A stretch of DNA of 64,000 bases. Origin: Streptomyces collinus. Lineage in GTDB: Bacteria; Actinomycetota; Actinomycetes; Streptomycetales; Streptomycetaceae. Where the stretch lies: the NCBI RefSeq assembly GCF_031348265.1, contig NZ_CP133771.1, positions 310,001-374,000 of the forward strand. Reading direction: 5' to 3'. The translations under genes were made by a program, and so were the position numbers. Under the pieces are notes generated by a model that worked only from the letters and a program-made list of their open reading frames with translations, was not told the origin of the DNA and did not search any database. Positions 45,249 to 53,474 of the stretch are shown here, one piece after another; positions within the stretch are counted from its first letter, which is position 1; every line of letters begins with the position of its first letter.

Positions 45249-47807
45249 ATGGATGAGGCAGCCGCCGTACCGGACGGGCCGCGGTCAGCCGACGGCCGGA
45301 GCCGGGACGGGGCTGGGAGCCGGGCCCCGGCATCCGGCCCGGGCCGGATCGAGGATGCCCTGACGGACCCGCTGGTGGAGGCCGTGCGGGACCTCGACGG
45401 CTACGGCGGTCTGGTCTACCTGCGCTCCCCCGACCGGCGCTCACTGGTCCTCGCGATGGTCACCGGCGTGCCCCGCTCGCTGCTCAAGAGCTGGTGGCGG
45501 GTGCCGGTGGGCGGCGCCCTGCCCATGGCGGAGGCGTACCGGCGCGACGCGACGCTGTGGCTGCCGGACGAGCGCGCCACCATGGTGCGCTTCCCGCATT
45601 TCACCGCCGGGCTGCCCTACTCCTTCGGCTCCGCCTACCAGCCCGTCCGGACCGGCGGTGAGGCCGTCGGCGTCCTGGTCGTGCTGCGCTCGGCCAGCCG
45701 GGCTCCGATGGACGCGGAGACGGTGGACCGCGCGCTGCGTCCCGCCGAGCGGGCCATGGAAGAGCGCCTCGCCGCACGCCCGCCCGGCGCGGGCACCGCC
45801 GCCCATCGCGTCGAGTACGACGACGAGCCGATCAGCGTGCGGCTGCCCATCTCCGGCGCCCATCCGGTCCGGGTGGGCCTCATCGACTGGGACCTGGACA
45901 GCGACCGGTGCGCGGCGGACGACGAGGCCCTGGCCCTGCTGGGCATCGACCGGGCGGACTACGGCGGCACCATCGCGGACGTCGAGTCCCGTGTCAGCCA
46001 GGACGACCTGCACGAACTGCGGGAGAGCCGGCACGACGCGCTGGCCGGCGGCCGGGTCAGGTCCCGGCACTTCCGGGTGCGGGACGAGTCCCGGGGCGCG
46101 GAGGAGACCGGCTACCGGCCGGTCGAACTGTGGGGCCACCTCGTGCACCCCGGCGCGGGCTCCCCGCGGATCCTGGTGGGCGCCCTCGTCGACGCGGCCG
46201 GCGGACTCACCGCGGCCCAGGCGGCCGAGCGACTGCCGGACGGGATCTTCTCACTGGACCAGGAGGGCCGCCTGACCTACGCCAACCGCCGCTGCGAGGA
46301 GCTGCTGGATTCCGGCCGGGAAGAACTCTTCGGCCGCTATCCGTGGGAAGTGATCACCTGGCTCCGGGACCCCGCGTACGAGGACCGCTACCGGGCGGCG
46401 ATGCTGTCGCAGGAGCCGGTGTCCTTTCTCGTCCGGCATCCCGAAGGGAACTGGCTGAGCTTCGTGCTGTACCCGGACGTGCACGGCCTGACCGGCCGGG
46501 TCTCGCCGACCGGGCCGCCCACCGGGGCCGAACAGGGTCAGGAGGACGGTGCCGCCGCCGGTCCCGGTCTCGCAGCCACAGTGCCCCCGCCCGGGCCGGT
46601 CACCGCCGCGCGTGCCGGAGCGCTCTACCACGTGGTGCAGATGGCGAGCGTGCTCACCGAGGCGGTCACCGTGCGGGACGTCTGCCGGGCCGTGTCCGAG
46701 CAGCTGCTGCCCGCCTTCGGCGCCCGGGAGCTGGCGCTGTACAGCGTCCGCGAGGGCCGGATGTACCTGCTGTGGGAGTCGGGATACCCGGAGGGCTTCC
46801 TGACCCCGTTCGAAGGCGTCACCCTCGACACCCAGCTGCCCGGCGTCCACGCGCTCACCACCCGGCTCCCTTTGTTCTTCGAGTCGCCGGAGGACCTCTC
46901 CCTCGCCTATCCGGGCATCACCCTGGACCGCATGAACGCCTGGGCGTTCCTGCCGCTGATCGCCTCCGGCCGTTCCGTCGGCTCGTGCATCCTCGGCTGG
47001 GAGGCCTCCCACCGCTTCACCCCGGACGAGCGCTCCGCCCTCACCGCCCTGGGCGGCCTGGCCGCCCAGGCGATGGAACGGGCCCGGCTCTACGACTCGG
47101 AGTCCGCCGTCGCCCGCGGCCTCCAGGAGGGGCTGCTGCCGCACCGCCTGCCCGCCGTCGAGGGTCTGCGTACGACCGGCCGCTATCTGCCCGGCACGCA
47201 GGGCATGGCGATCGGCGGGGACTGGTACGACGTCATCACCACCGGGCGTGGCGTGGCCCTGGTCATCGGGGACGTCGAGGGGCACAGCGTCGGCGCCGCG
47301 GCGGTGATGGGGCAGCTGCGCAGCGCGGTGCACGCCTTCGCCGCGAGCGAGCGCCCGCCGCAGGAGGTCATCACGCACACCAACCGGCTGCTGACCGAGC
47401 TGGAGTCGGACGTCTGCGCCACCTGCTGCTACATCGAGCTCGACCCGGGCACCGGACGGGCCCTGGCGGTGCGGGCCGGTCATCCCCCGCCGCTGCTGCG
47501 CCACCCCGACGGGCGGGCCGAGACCCTGGATCTCGCGGGCGGCGTCATGCTGGGCGTGCAGCCCGACTCGGTGTACCCCGTCACCGCGCTCACCCTGGCC
47601 CCCGGCAGTGTTCTCGCCCTGTACACCGACGGGTTGGTGGAGCGGCCCGGCAGCGACATCGAGACGGGCATCGACGCGGTCCGGCGCCGGCTGTCCGAGA
47701 CCCCGGCGGACTCGGTGGAGCATCTCGCCGACCGGCTGGTGGGCACGGCCCGGCGGGCCCAGGAGCGGCCGGACGACGTGGCGCTGCTGCTGACGGCGTA
47801 CCGGTGA
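45249..47807 (+). CDS. GAF-PAS-GAF-SpoIIE protein phosphatase
   Basis: An 852-residue protein from ATG 45249 (GGGAGG seven bases upstream). Order: N-terminal GAF-like domain (about 35-175), a PAS-like domain (about 195-310), a PAS domain (about 320-430; 'GIFSLDQEGRLTYANRRCEELLDSGREELFGR'), GAF (about 460-620) and a C-terminal PP2C/SpoIIE domain (about 630-850) with 'AIGGDWYDVI', 'LVIGDVEGHSVGAAAVMGQLR', 'YTDGLVERPG' and 'PDDVALLLTAYR'. Metal-binding acidic residues are intact. It probably dephosphorylates an anti-anti-sigma factor. A convergent paralogue lies at 48605-50737. Confidence 0.92.
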   Translation: MDEAAAVPDGPRSADGRSRDGAGSRAPASGPGRIEDALTDPLVEAVRDLDGYGGLVYLRSPDRRSLVLAMVTGVPRSLLKSWWRVPVGGALPMAEAYRRDATLWLPDERATMVRFPHFTAGLPYSFGSAYQPVRTGGEAVGVLVVLRSASRAPMDAETVDRALRPAERAMEERLAARPPGAGTAAHRVEYDDEPISVRLPISGAHPVRVGLIDWDLDSDRCAADDEALALLGIDRADYGGTIADVESRVSQDDLHELRESRHDALAGGRVRSRHFRVRDESRGAEETGYRPVELWGHLVHPGAGSPRILVGALVDAAGGLTAAQAAERLPDGIFSLDQEGRLTYANRRCEELLDSGREELFGRYPWEVITWLRDPAYEDRYRAAMLSQEPVSFLVRHPEGNWLSFVLYPDVHGLTGRVSPTGPPTGAEQGQEDGAAAGPGLAATVPPPGPVTAARAGALYHVVQMASVLTEAVTVRDVCRAVSEQLLPAFGARELALYSVREGRMYLLWESGYPEGFLTPFEGVTLDTQLPGVHALTTRLPLFFESPEDLSLAYPGITLDRMNAWAFLPLIASGRSVGSCILGWEASHRFTPDERSALTALGGLAAQAMERARLYDSESAVARGLQEGLLPHRLPAVEGLRTTGRYLPGTQGMAIGGDWYDVITTGRGVALVIGDVEGHSVGAAAVMGQLRSAVHAFAASERPPQEVITHTNRLLTELESDVCATCCYIELDPGTGRALAVRAGHPPPLLRHPDGRAETLDLAGGVMLGVQPDSVYPVTALTLAPGSVLALYTDGLVERPGSDIETGIDAVRRRLSETPADSVEHLADRLVGTARRAQERPDDVALLLTAYR

Positions 47808-47915
47808 ATACGGCGCCCGGCTCCGGGCATGCTGCCCGGACGCCCGGCCGAACAGCCGAACGGCCGTGCGAAGCGGCGCGGGGTACCGTGGGCGGGACCG
47901 GCGAACAAGGCGGTG

Positions 47916-48614
47916 GTGGCGGTGGAGTGGCGGCGGTACGCCGAGCAGATGGCGCAGCTCGCCCGGGATCTGGTCGCCCAGGATTCGGTGCAGGCGACGC
48001 TGGACGCGGTCTCGGCGGCGGCGGTGGAGCTGGTCGAGGGCTGCGACGCGGCGGGGATCCTGACGGTGTCGAAGGGCCGGGCCGTGACGCTGGCCAAGTG
48101 CGGCGACCTCGTCGAGGAGTCGGACCGGCTGCAGGGCGAGCTCGGTGAGGGGCCCTGCTTCGACGCCGCGCGCCGCGTGGACGGCGAGCGGCTGTTCCGC
48201 ATCGCCGACATGACCCGGCCGCAGCCGTCCTGGCCGCGCTACAGCCGGGCCGCTCGCGACCTCGGGATCGGCAGCATGACAGGCGTCCTGCTCTACACGG
48301 ACGAGGAGGAGTTCGGCGCGCTGAACCTCTACTCGCGCCGTCCCGGGGCGTTCGGCAAGGACATCGAGTCGGCGGGCTGGCTGCTCGCCTCCCACGCCGC
48401 CGTCGCCCTGTCCACCGCCCGTACCGTCGACCAGCTCGAACACGCCCTGGAGACGCGGCACGCCATCGGTGAGGCCATGGGGATCCTGATGGAGCGCCAT
48501 CAGCTGAGCGAGGACGAGGCCTTCGGCGTGCTGCGGCGCATCTCCCAGGACCACAACCTCAAGCTGCGCGACGTGGCCCGGCGGGTCCGGGCCCAGCCGT
48601 CCGGTCAGGTCTGA
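47916..48614 (+). CDS. GAF-ANTAR regulator (RNA-binding antiterminator)
   Basis: About 232 residues. Several in-frame GTG codons (47913, 47916, 47922) compete; 47916 is best placed behind AAGG. A GAF domain (about 15-165) leads to an ANTAR domain, 'LEHALETRHAIGEAMGILMERHQLSEDEAFGVLRRISQDHNLKLRDVARRV', with the conserved Ala-Gly/Met helix pattern. ANTAR proteins bind paired RNA hairpins and prevent transcription termination. It sits between two SpoIIE phosphatases and ends 10 bp inside the tail of the second. Confidence 0.92.
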   Translation: MAVEWRRYAEQMAQLARDLVAQDSVQATLDAVSAAAVELVEGCDAAGILTVSKGRAVTLAKCGDLVEESDRLQGELGEGPCFDAARRVDGERLFRIADMTRPQPSWPRYSRAARDLGIGSMTGVLLYTDEEEFGALNLYSRRPGAFGKDIESAGWLLASHAAVALSTARTVDQLEHALETRHAIGEAMGILMERHQLSEDEAFGVLRRISQDHNLKLRDVARRVRAQPSGQV

Positions 48615-50737
48615 CCGGACGGCAGGCTCATGGCGCGCAGGAGCAGCACCGCGATGTCGTCGTTGTGCTGTCCGGTGGGTGTGGTGTGGCGGACGAGCCG
48701 GTCGATGAGGCGCTCCAGGTCCTGCCCGTCGGCGGCGTCCAGGTGCCCGGCGAGGTCGGTCGTGGTGCGGGTGGCGTCGGTGCCGGGGAGTTCGACCAAG
48801 CCGTCGGTGTAGAGGGCGAGGGTCGTGCCGGGGAACAGGGGCACGGTGGTGACCGGGTAGTGGCCGCCGGTGTCGATGCCCAGCAGCGGGCCGGGGTCGA
48901 CGTCCAGGACCCGGGCGGGCTGCCGGGCGTGCCGCAGCAGCGGCGGCACGTGCCCCGCGCTGGCGAAGGACGCCTGCCGGCCGGCCAGGTCGAGGTGGAC
49001 GTAGAGGCAGGAGACGAGCAGGTCGGAGTCGAGGTCGGCCAGGAGCCGGTTGGTGCGGGCCAGGACCTGGCCGGGTGCGGCGCCGGCGGTGGCGTGGGCG
49101 TGGACGGCGGTGCGGACCTGGCCCATGAGGGCCGCGGCGGCGACGCTGTGGCCCTCCACGTCGCCGATGACGGCGGCCGCGGTCGTGTCGTTCACACGCA
49201 GGACGTCGAAGAAGTCGCCGCCGACCTCGGTGCCGTGGCCGGCGGGCAGGTAACGGGCGGCGACGTCGAGGCCGGGCAGGCGCGGCAGGGCCCGGGGCAG
49301 CAGGGCGCGCTGCAGCTCGTGCACGAGCCGGTGTTTGGTGTCGTAGAGCCGGGCGCGGTCGAGGGCCTGGGCGATCAGGCCGGACAGCGAGGTGAGGACG
49401 GCGCGTTCGTCGGCGGTGAAGGTGTGCGGCCGGGCGTAGGACAGGATGCAGCAGCCGACGGGGCGGCCGGAAATGATCAGGGGGAGGAACGCCCAGGCCT
49501 GCTTGCCGCTGATCTGGGGTGCTCTGGGGTAGCTGGCGGCCAGTTCCGCGGGGTCGGCGAAGAAGGCGGGGGTGCCGCTGGCGAGGACCTGGCCCGCGGG
49601 GGTGAGGTCGGTGTCCAGGGACAGGACGTCGAGCCGCTCCATGACCTCGGCCGGGTAGCCGTGGTAGCCGGTGATCTTCAGCCGCCCGGCGTCGACGCCG
49701 GACAGCACCAGGCCCTGGGCGCCGAAGGCGGGCAGGATCTGGTGGGTGATCAGCTCCACGAGGTCGCGCACGGTCACCGACTCGGTGAGCGCGGCGGCCA
49801 GGTGCACGAGTTGGTAGAGGCGTCCCGTCGGTGCCACGGTGGGCGGCCGCGCGCCGGCGGGCGGCGGGTCACCGGCCTGCTCCGTGCTCGGCAGGACGCG
49901 GACGCTGATGCCGCTGGTGTCGGGATAGAGCTGGAAGGTCAGGGGCTCGTCCGGGGGGCGGAGCGCGGTGAAGGAGACGGGGGCGCGGCTGACCACCGCC
50001 GTGCGGTAGTGGTCCTCGTAGACGGGGGCGTCGAGCCACGACAGGGACTGCCAGGGTCTGGTGCCCAGGAGCCGGTCGGCGCCGCGGCCGAGCAGGCGGG
50101 CCGCGGTGTCGGTGATGAAGGTGACGCGGCCCTCCAGGTCGAGGGCCAGGGCGCCCTCGGGGAGGCGTTCGAGGTAGTCGGCGGCGGCCAGGCCGGTCTG
50201 CGCGGGGTGGCGGGTGGCGTCCACGGGGACGACCCGCGGCAGTTCGGGCAGGGACGGCGGCCGGGGGGCGTCGTCAAGGAGACGGGCCATGCGGCGGGCG
50301 CTGGAGGTGATGTGGCCGCGTTCCCGTGGCGTGACCCGGCGCGGCCGGCCGGCGGGCCACATCAGCACGAGGCCGCCCCAGGAGCGCCGTACGCCGGTCA
50401 GCGGGACGGCGACGAGCGCGAACGGGTAGGGCAGGACGGCGGCGGCGCGGGGGTAGCGGCGGGCCATGTCGTCCTGGCCGGCCACGCTGACCAGGGTGTC
50501 GTCGTGGATCGCGTCGGCGACCGGGACCGGTGCGGTCAGCGGGAGCCGCCGCCAGGGGGCGGTGAAAGCCACCGGCAGACCGCACAGGGCGACCAGGCGC
50601 AGCACCGGCTCGGCCTCCTCGATGAGGTAGAGGCCGCCGATGGAGGCGCCGGTGCCGCGCACGGTGTCGGCCAGGGCCGCCCCCAGGGCGTCGTCCGGTG
50701 ATCCGGCGCCGCCGGGGTGCTCGATGCTCCCGGGCAT
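48605..50737 (-). CDS. GAF-PAS-GAF-SpoIIE protein phosphatase, paralogue of 45249-47807
   Basis: A 710-residue protein from ATG 50737. Domains: N-terminal GAF-like (about 20-165), PAS (about 185-290; 'GALALDLEGRVTFITDTAARLLGRGADRLLG'), GAF (about 300-470) and PP2C/SpoIIE (about 485-700) with 'EVGGDFFDVLRV', 'AAVIGDVEGHSVAAAALMGQVR', 'ALYTDGLVELPG' and 'NDDIAVLLL'. The metal ligands are present. Shared phrases with the upstream phosphatase (TESVTVRDL, 'SGRPVG.CILSY', 'GDVEGHSV') show common ancestry, one copy having an extra PAS. It ends tail to tail with the ANTAR gene (10 bp overlap). Confidence 0.92.
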   Translation of the reverse strand: MPGSIEHPGGAGSPDDALGAALADTVRGTGASIGGLYLIEEAEPVLRLVALCGLPVAFTAPWRRLPLTAPVPVADAIHDDTLVSVAGQDDMARRYPRAAAVLPYPFALVAVPLTGVRRSWGGLVLMWPAGRPRRVTPRERGHITSSARRMARLLDDAPRPPSLPELPRVVPVDATRHPAQTGLAAADYLERLPEGALALDLEGRVTFITDTAARLLGRGADRLLGTRPWQSLSWLDAPVYEDHYRTAVVSRAPVSFTALRPPDEPLTFQLYPDTSGISVRVLPSTEQAGDPPPAGARPPTVAPTGRLYQLVHLAAALTESVTVRDLVELITHQILPAFGAQGLVLSGVDAGRLKITGYHGYPAEVMERLDVLSLDTDLTPAGQVLASGTPAFFADPAELAASYPRAPQISGKQAWAFLPLIISGRPVGCCILSYARPHTFTADERAVLTSLSGLIAQALDRARLYDTKHRLVHELQRALLPRALPRLPGLDVAARYLPAGHGTEVGGDFFDVLRVNDTTAAAVIGDVEGHSVAAAALMGQVRTAVHAHATAGAAPGQVLARTNRLLADLDSDLLVSCLYVHLDLAGRQASFASAGHVPPLLRHARQPARVLDVDPGPLLGIDTGGHYPVTTVPLFPGTTLALYTDGLVELPGTDATRTTTDLAGHLDAADGQDLERLIDRLVRHTTPTGQHNDDIAVLLLRAMSLPSGQT

Positions 50738-50824
50738 GGTGTCCTCCCGCTCCTACCCGGACGCTACGCCTGGCGGAGCGTCCGGGCATGTCATAGGGGA
50801 CGGGTGCCCGGTTTGATGCTGGAT

Positions 50825-51130
50825 GTGCAGATATCGATACTGGGCTGCGGGGCTGCCGGAACCGACGGTCCGGCCGTCACCGCGCCGCCCGCCCCGCAGG
50901 CGTCCGTGGACGACCCGCGGGCGGCCGTTGCGGGACGGATGTGCAGGTACCGGAACGGAGCCGCGGGGCTGCCGGGACCGACGGTCCGGCCGTCACCGCG
51001 CCGCCCGCCCCGCAGGCGTTCGCGGACGACCCGCGGGCGGCCGTTGCGGGACGGATGTGCAGGTACCGGTACGGAGCCGGCAGGACTGCCGGGAACGATG
51101 GTCCGGCCGTTTCCCGCGGGCGGCCGTGCG
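50825..51130. repeat. 116-bp intergenic tandem repeat, 2.7 copies
   Basis: Units start with GTGCAG at 50825, 50941 and 51057. The first two are near-identical apart from the opening 33 bp and a few substitutions; the third lacks about 40 bp in its middle. Each full unit contains a perfect hairpin, GACGG-tccgg-CCGTC, and a CCCGCGGGCGG element. The length is not a multiple of three, so it cannot code through. It fills most of the 445-bp gap between the phosphatase and the ankyrin gene; nothing else is seen there except the ribosome site at 51170. Confidence 0.88.
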
Positions 51131-51182
51131 GGAGGACGCCGGCTGGCAGAATCGGGAGCCCTGACGGCAACGGGAGGCCGGC

Positions 51183-51911
51183 TTGCAGACGCTGACATCG
51201 CGGGACCCGCTGGCCGTCGCCGTCACGGAGGCGATCCGCACCGGGGATCTGCCCGGGCTCCGGCGGCTGCTCGCCGACCATCCCGGTCTCGCCGCCGCAC
51301 GCATCACCGAGCAGGGCGAGGACGGCGAGGGCACGCGTACCCTGCTGCACATCGCGGCCGACTGGCCCGGTCACTTCCCCAGGGGCCCCGAGGTGGTCGC
51401 GGTCCTGGTGGCCGCCGGGGCCGATCCGCAGGCCCGCTTCGAGGGTGCGCACGCGGAGACGCCGCTGCACTGGGCCGCCAGCAGCAACGACGTGCCCGTC
51501 CTGGACGCACTGATCGCGGCCGGGGCCGACATCGAGGCACCCGGGGCGGTGATCGGCGGCGGCACCCCGCTCGCCGACGCCCGGGGCTTCGGCCAGTGGC
51601 GCGCCGCGCACCGGCTCGTCGAGCACGGCGCCCGCGTCACTCTCCAGGACGCCGCCACGCTCGGTCTGCTCGACCGGGTCCGGGCCTGCGTCGAAGCGGA
51701 CGAGGCGCCGTCACCGGAGGAGATCACCAGTGCGTTCTGGGGCGCCTGCCACGGTGGCCACCTGCCCACCGCGCAGTACCTCCACCAACGGGGCGCGGAC
51801 CCCGACTGGTGCGGCTACGACGGCATGACCCCGCTGGACGTCGCCCGCACCCAGGACGCCGACGACGTCGTGCGCTGGCTGCGCGGCCTGGGCGCCGGGA
51901 GCCGCGCCTGA
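51183..51911 (+). CDS. Ankyrin-repeat protein
   Basis: A 242-residue protein from TTG 51183, supported by GGGAGG six bases upstream. Ankyrin helices are visible: 'TLLHIAADWPGHFPRGPEVVAVLVAAGADPQAR', 'ETPLHWAASSNDVPVLDALIAAGADIEAPG', 'TPLADARGFGQWRAAHRLVEHGARV', 'MTPLDVARTQDADDVVRWLRGLG'. No signal peptide or enzymatic domain. It is a cytoplasmic binding protein of a type common in Streptomyces; the partner is unknown. The intergenic 116-bp repeat lies directly upstream. Confidence 0.88.
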   Translation: MQTLTSRDPLAVAVTEAIRTGDLPGLRRLLADHPGLAAARITEQGEDGEGTRTLLHIAADWPGHFPRGPEVVAVLVAAGADPQARFEGAHAETPLHWAASSNDVPVLDALIAAGADIEAPGAVIGGGTPLADARGFGQWRAAHRLVEHGARVTLQDAATLGLLDRVRACVEADEAPSPEEITSAFWGACHGGHLPTAQYLHQRGADPDWCGYDGMTPLDVARTQDADDVVRWLRGLGAGSRA

Positions 51912-51923
51912 GGGGCCCCTCCA

Positions 51924-51951
51924 CCAGGCCCGTCCGGGCCGCGTGGCCTGG
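51924..51951. terminator. Hairpin between ankyrin gene and 60-residue gene
   Basis: CCAGGCC (51924-51930) and GGCCTGG (51945-51951) pair around an inner GGCCCG/CGGGCC hairpin, between two convergent stops. Confidence 0.5.
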
Positions 51952-52002
51952 CGCCCCCGCCACGGTCGGCGCCCTCCTCCGCCCGGCAGCGGGCGAGGTC
52001 CC

Positions 52003-52185
52003 TCACAGGCAGTAGCGCACGAGCCACTCGTCCTGGTTGTACGCGGTGCGCGCCGGGTCGGGCACGCTCGCCGCCCGCTCCTCGACCATGTCCTCCACGC
52101 GCACCGGCTCCGGCAGTGACCCGAAGCGGGCCCGGCGGGCCGCGCCCTCCGCCTCGCTCCCCTGCTGCGTCGTCGCCTCGTCCAC
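52003..52185 (-). CDS. 60-residue conserved-looking acidic protein
   Basis: GTG 52185 follows AGAGGGGAATCGCC. The sequence 'RRARFGSLPEPVRVEDMVEERAASVPDPARTAYNQDEWLVRYCL' has the look of a short protein family common in Streptomyces (R.G.LP.RV.PEDMVEE), of unknown function. No membrane or metal site. It is separated from the chitosanase gene by a 379-bp divergent region. Confidence 0.6.
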   Translation of the reverse strand: MDEATTQQGSEAEGAARRARFGSLPEPVRVEDMVEERAASVPDPARTAYNQDEWLVRYCL

Positions 52186-52564
52186 GGCGATTCCCCTCTC
52201 CGGCTGGTCGGTCCGACCGTTCGTCCCTTGGTGGGCAAAGAGTTGACGTGCGGGAGGGGCTTCTGGTTCCCGGGGCGTCGCTCAGCCGTAGACGTTGCGC
52301 TGCCACTGGTGCCCGGCGAGGGTGGCCGGCTGGTCGCCCTCCCTGCCCAACCCTCGGAGCAGCCACAGACAGCCCAGAACCTAACGAAGCTCTACCAGGC
52401 GATCGTCCGCCGGAGATCACCAAGGTTTCTCCGGCCGGTTCGCTTGTTCGGGCGTACGAACTTTCACCTCGGCGGTTCCCCTTCCGGGCTCTCGATGATA
52501 GGAAACCTTCCTGTCAGTTCTGCACGGCCAGCTCTTCCAACCCCCCACTCTGCTTGGAGGCCCC
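52186..52564. other. 379-bp divergent region upstream of chitosanase
   Basis: It holds the promoter of the chitosanase (plus strand) and of the 60-residue gene (minus strand), plus a candidate operator listed separately. A short minus-strand open frame (about 52376-52282) ends '..DQPATLAGHQWQRNVYG' and may be the tail of a lost gene; it has no start signal. A long AT-poor stretch carries no other recognisable element. Confidence 0.5.
52500..52512 (+). promoter_or_regulatory. Candidate CsnR-type operator (AGGAA-N3-TTCCT)
   Basis: The 13-bp inverted repeat AGGAAaccTTCCT lies 53-65 bp before the chitosanase start. Chitosanase genes of Streptomyces are repressed by the ROK regulator CsnR through GGAAA/TTTCC-type palindromes in this position. 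The exact match to the published operator could not be checked. Confidence 0.5.
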
Positions 52565-53386
52565 GTGAGACACCCCGCCACCCCGGCGACGCGCCGCACC
52601 GCCCTGACCCTGTTCGGCGCGGCCCTCGCGGCCACCCCGTTCCTGAAACCCGTCGCCGCGACGGCGTCCGTGCGGGCGACCGGACTCGACGACCCGGCGA
52701 AGAAGGAGATCGCCATGCAGCTCGTGTCGAGCGCCGAGAACTCCTCCCTCGACTGGAAGGCGCAGTACCAGTACATCGAGGACATCCGCGACGGCCGCGG
52801 CTACACCGCCGGCATCATCGGGTTCTGCTCCGGCACCGGCGACATGCTCGACCTCGTCGAGCTCTACACCGACCGCAGGCCCGGCAACGTCCTCGCGAAG
52901 TACCTGCCGGCCCTGCGCGAGGTCAACGGCTCGGACTCGCATGCCGGACTCGACCCCGGCTTCCCCGCCGACTGGCGCCGGGCGGCCCGGGACGCCGCGT
53001 TCCAGCGGGCCCAGGACGACGAGCGCGACCGGGTGTACTTCGGCCCGGCGGTCCGGCAGGGGAAGGCGGACGGGCTGCGCGTGCTCGGCCAGTTCGCGTA
53101 CTACGACGCCATCGTCATGCACGGCGACGGCACCGACCCCCTGAGCTTCCGCAACATCCGCAGGCGCGCGCAGCGCACGGCGAAACCGCCGGCGCAGGGC
53201 GGTGACGAGGTGACGTACCTCGACGCCTTCCTGGACGCACGGGTGTGGGCCATGAAGCAGGAGGAAGCGCACAGCGACACGAGCCGGGTCGACACCGCGC
53301 AGCGCGTCTTCCTGCGCCGGCGCAACCTCGACCTGAACCCGCCACTGGACTGGAAGGTCTACGGCGACAGCTACCACATCGGCTGA
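52565..53386 (+). CDS. csnA: Secreted GH46 chitosanase
   Basis: A 273-residue protein from GTG 52565 (GGAGG four bases upstream). A twin-arginine type signal (TRRTALTLFGAALAATPFL) ends near residue 38. The catalytic pair of family 46 is present with correct spacing: Glu58 in 'SSAENSSLDW' and Asp76 in 'IEDIRDGRGYT' (18 residues apart, as E22/D40 in the N174 enzyme). 'GIIGFCSGTGDML' and 'LREVNGSDSHAGLD' are also family hallmarks. It hydrolyses beta-1,4-linked glucosamine polymers (EC 3.2.1.132) outside the cell. Confidence 0.94.
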   Translation: MRHPATPATRRTALTLFGAALAATPFLKPVAATASVRATGLDDPAKKEIAMQLVSSAENSSLDWKAQYQYIEDIRDGRGYTAGIIGFCSGTGDMLDLVELYTDRRPGNVLAKYLPALREVNGSDSHAGLDPGFPADWRRAARDAAFQRAQDDERDRVYFGPAVRQGKADGLRVLGQFAYYDAIVMHGDGTDPLSFRNIRRRAQRTAKPPAQGGDEVTYLDAFLDARVWAMKQEEAHSDTSRVDTAQRVFLRRRNLDLNPPLDWKVYGDSYHIG

Positions 53387-53409
53387 CACGACCGGCCCGG
53401 GCCGGAATT

Positions 53410-53438
53410 GGTCCACCAAGCGGGCAGGGAAGTGGACC
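53410..53438 (+). promoter_or_regulatory. Inverted repeat GGTCCAC-N15-GTGGACC before the DMT exporter
   Basis: The arms at 53410-53416 and 53432-53438 lie 37-65 bp before the exporter start, where an operator or promoter is expected. Similar GGTCCA elements occur at genes controlled by GntR/MocR regulators, often linked to EamA exporters; no such regulator is adjacent here. Confidence 0.45.
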
Positions 53439-53474
53439 CCGTCCCGGGCCGCCCGGCTGCCTAGCGTCACCCCC

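Noticed and set aside
52282..52376. Short minus-strand frame ending '..HQWQRNVYG' as a leader peptide
   Set aside because: No start codon with ribosome site and no downstream structure to match; kept only as a possible relic in the intergenic note.
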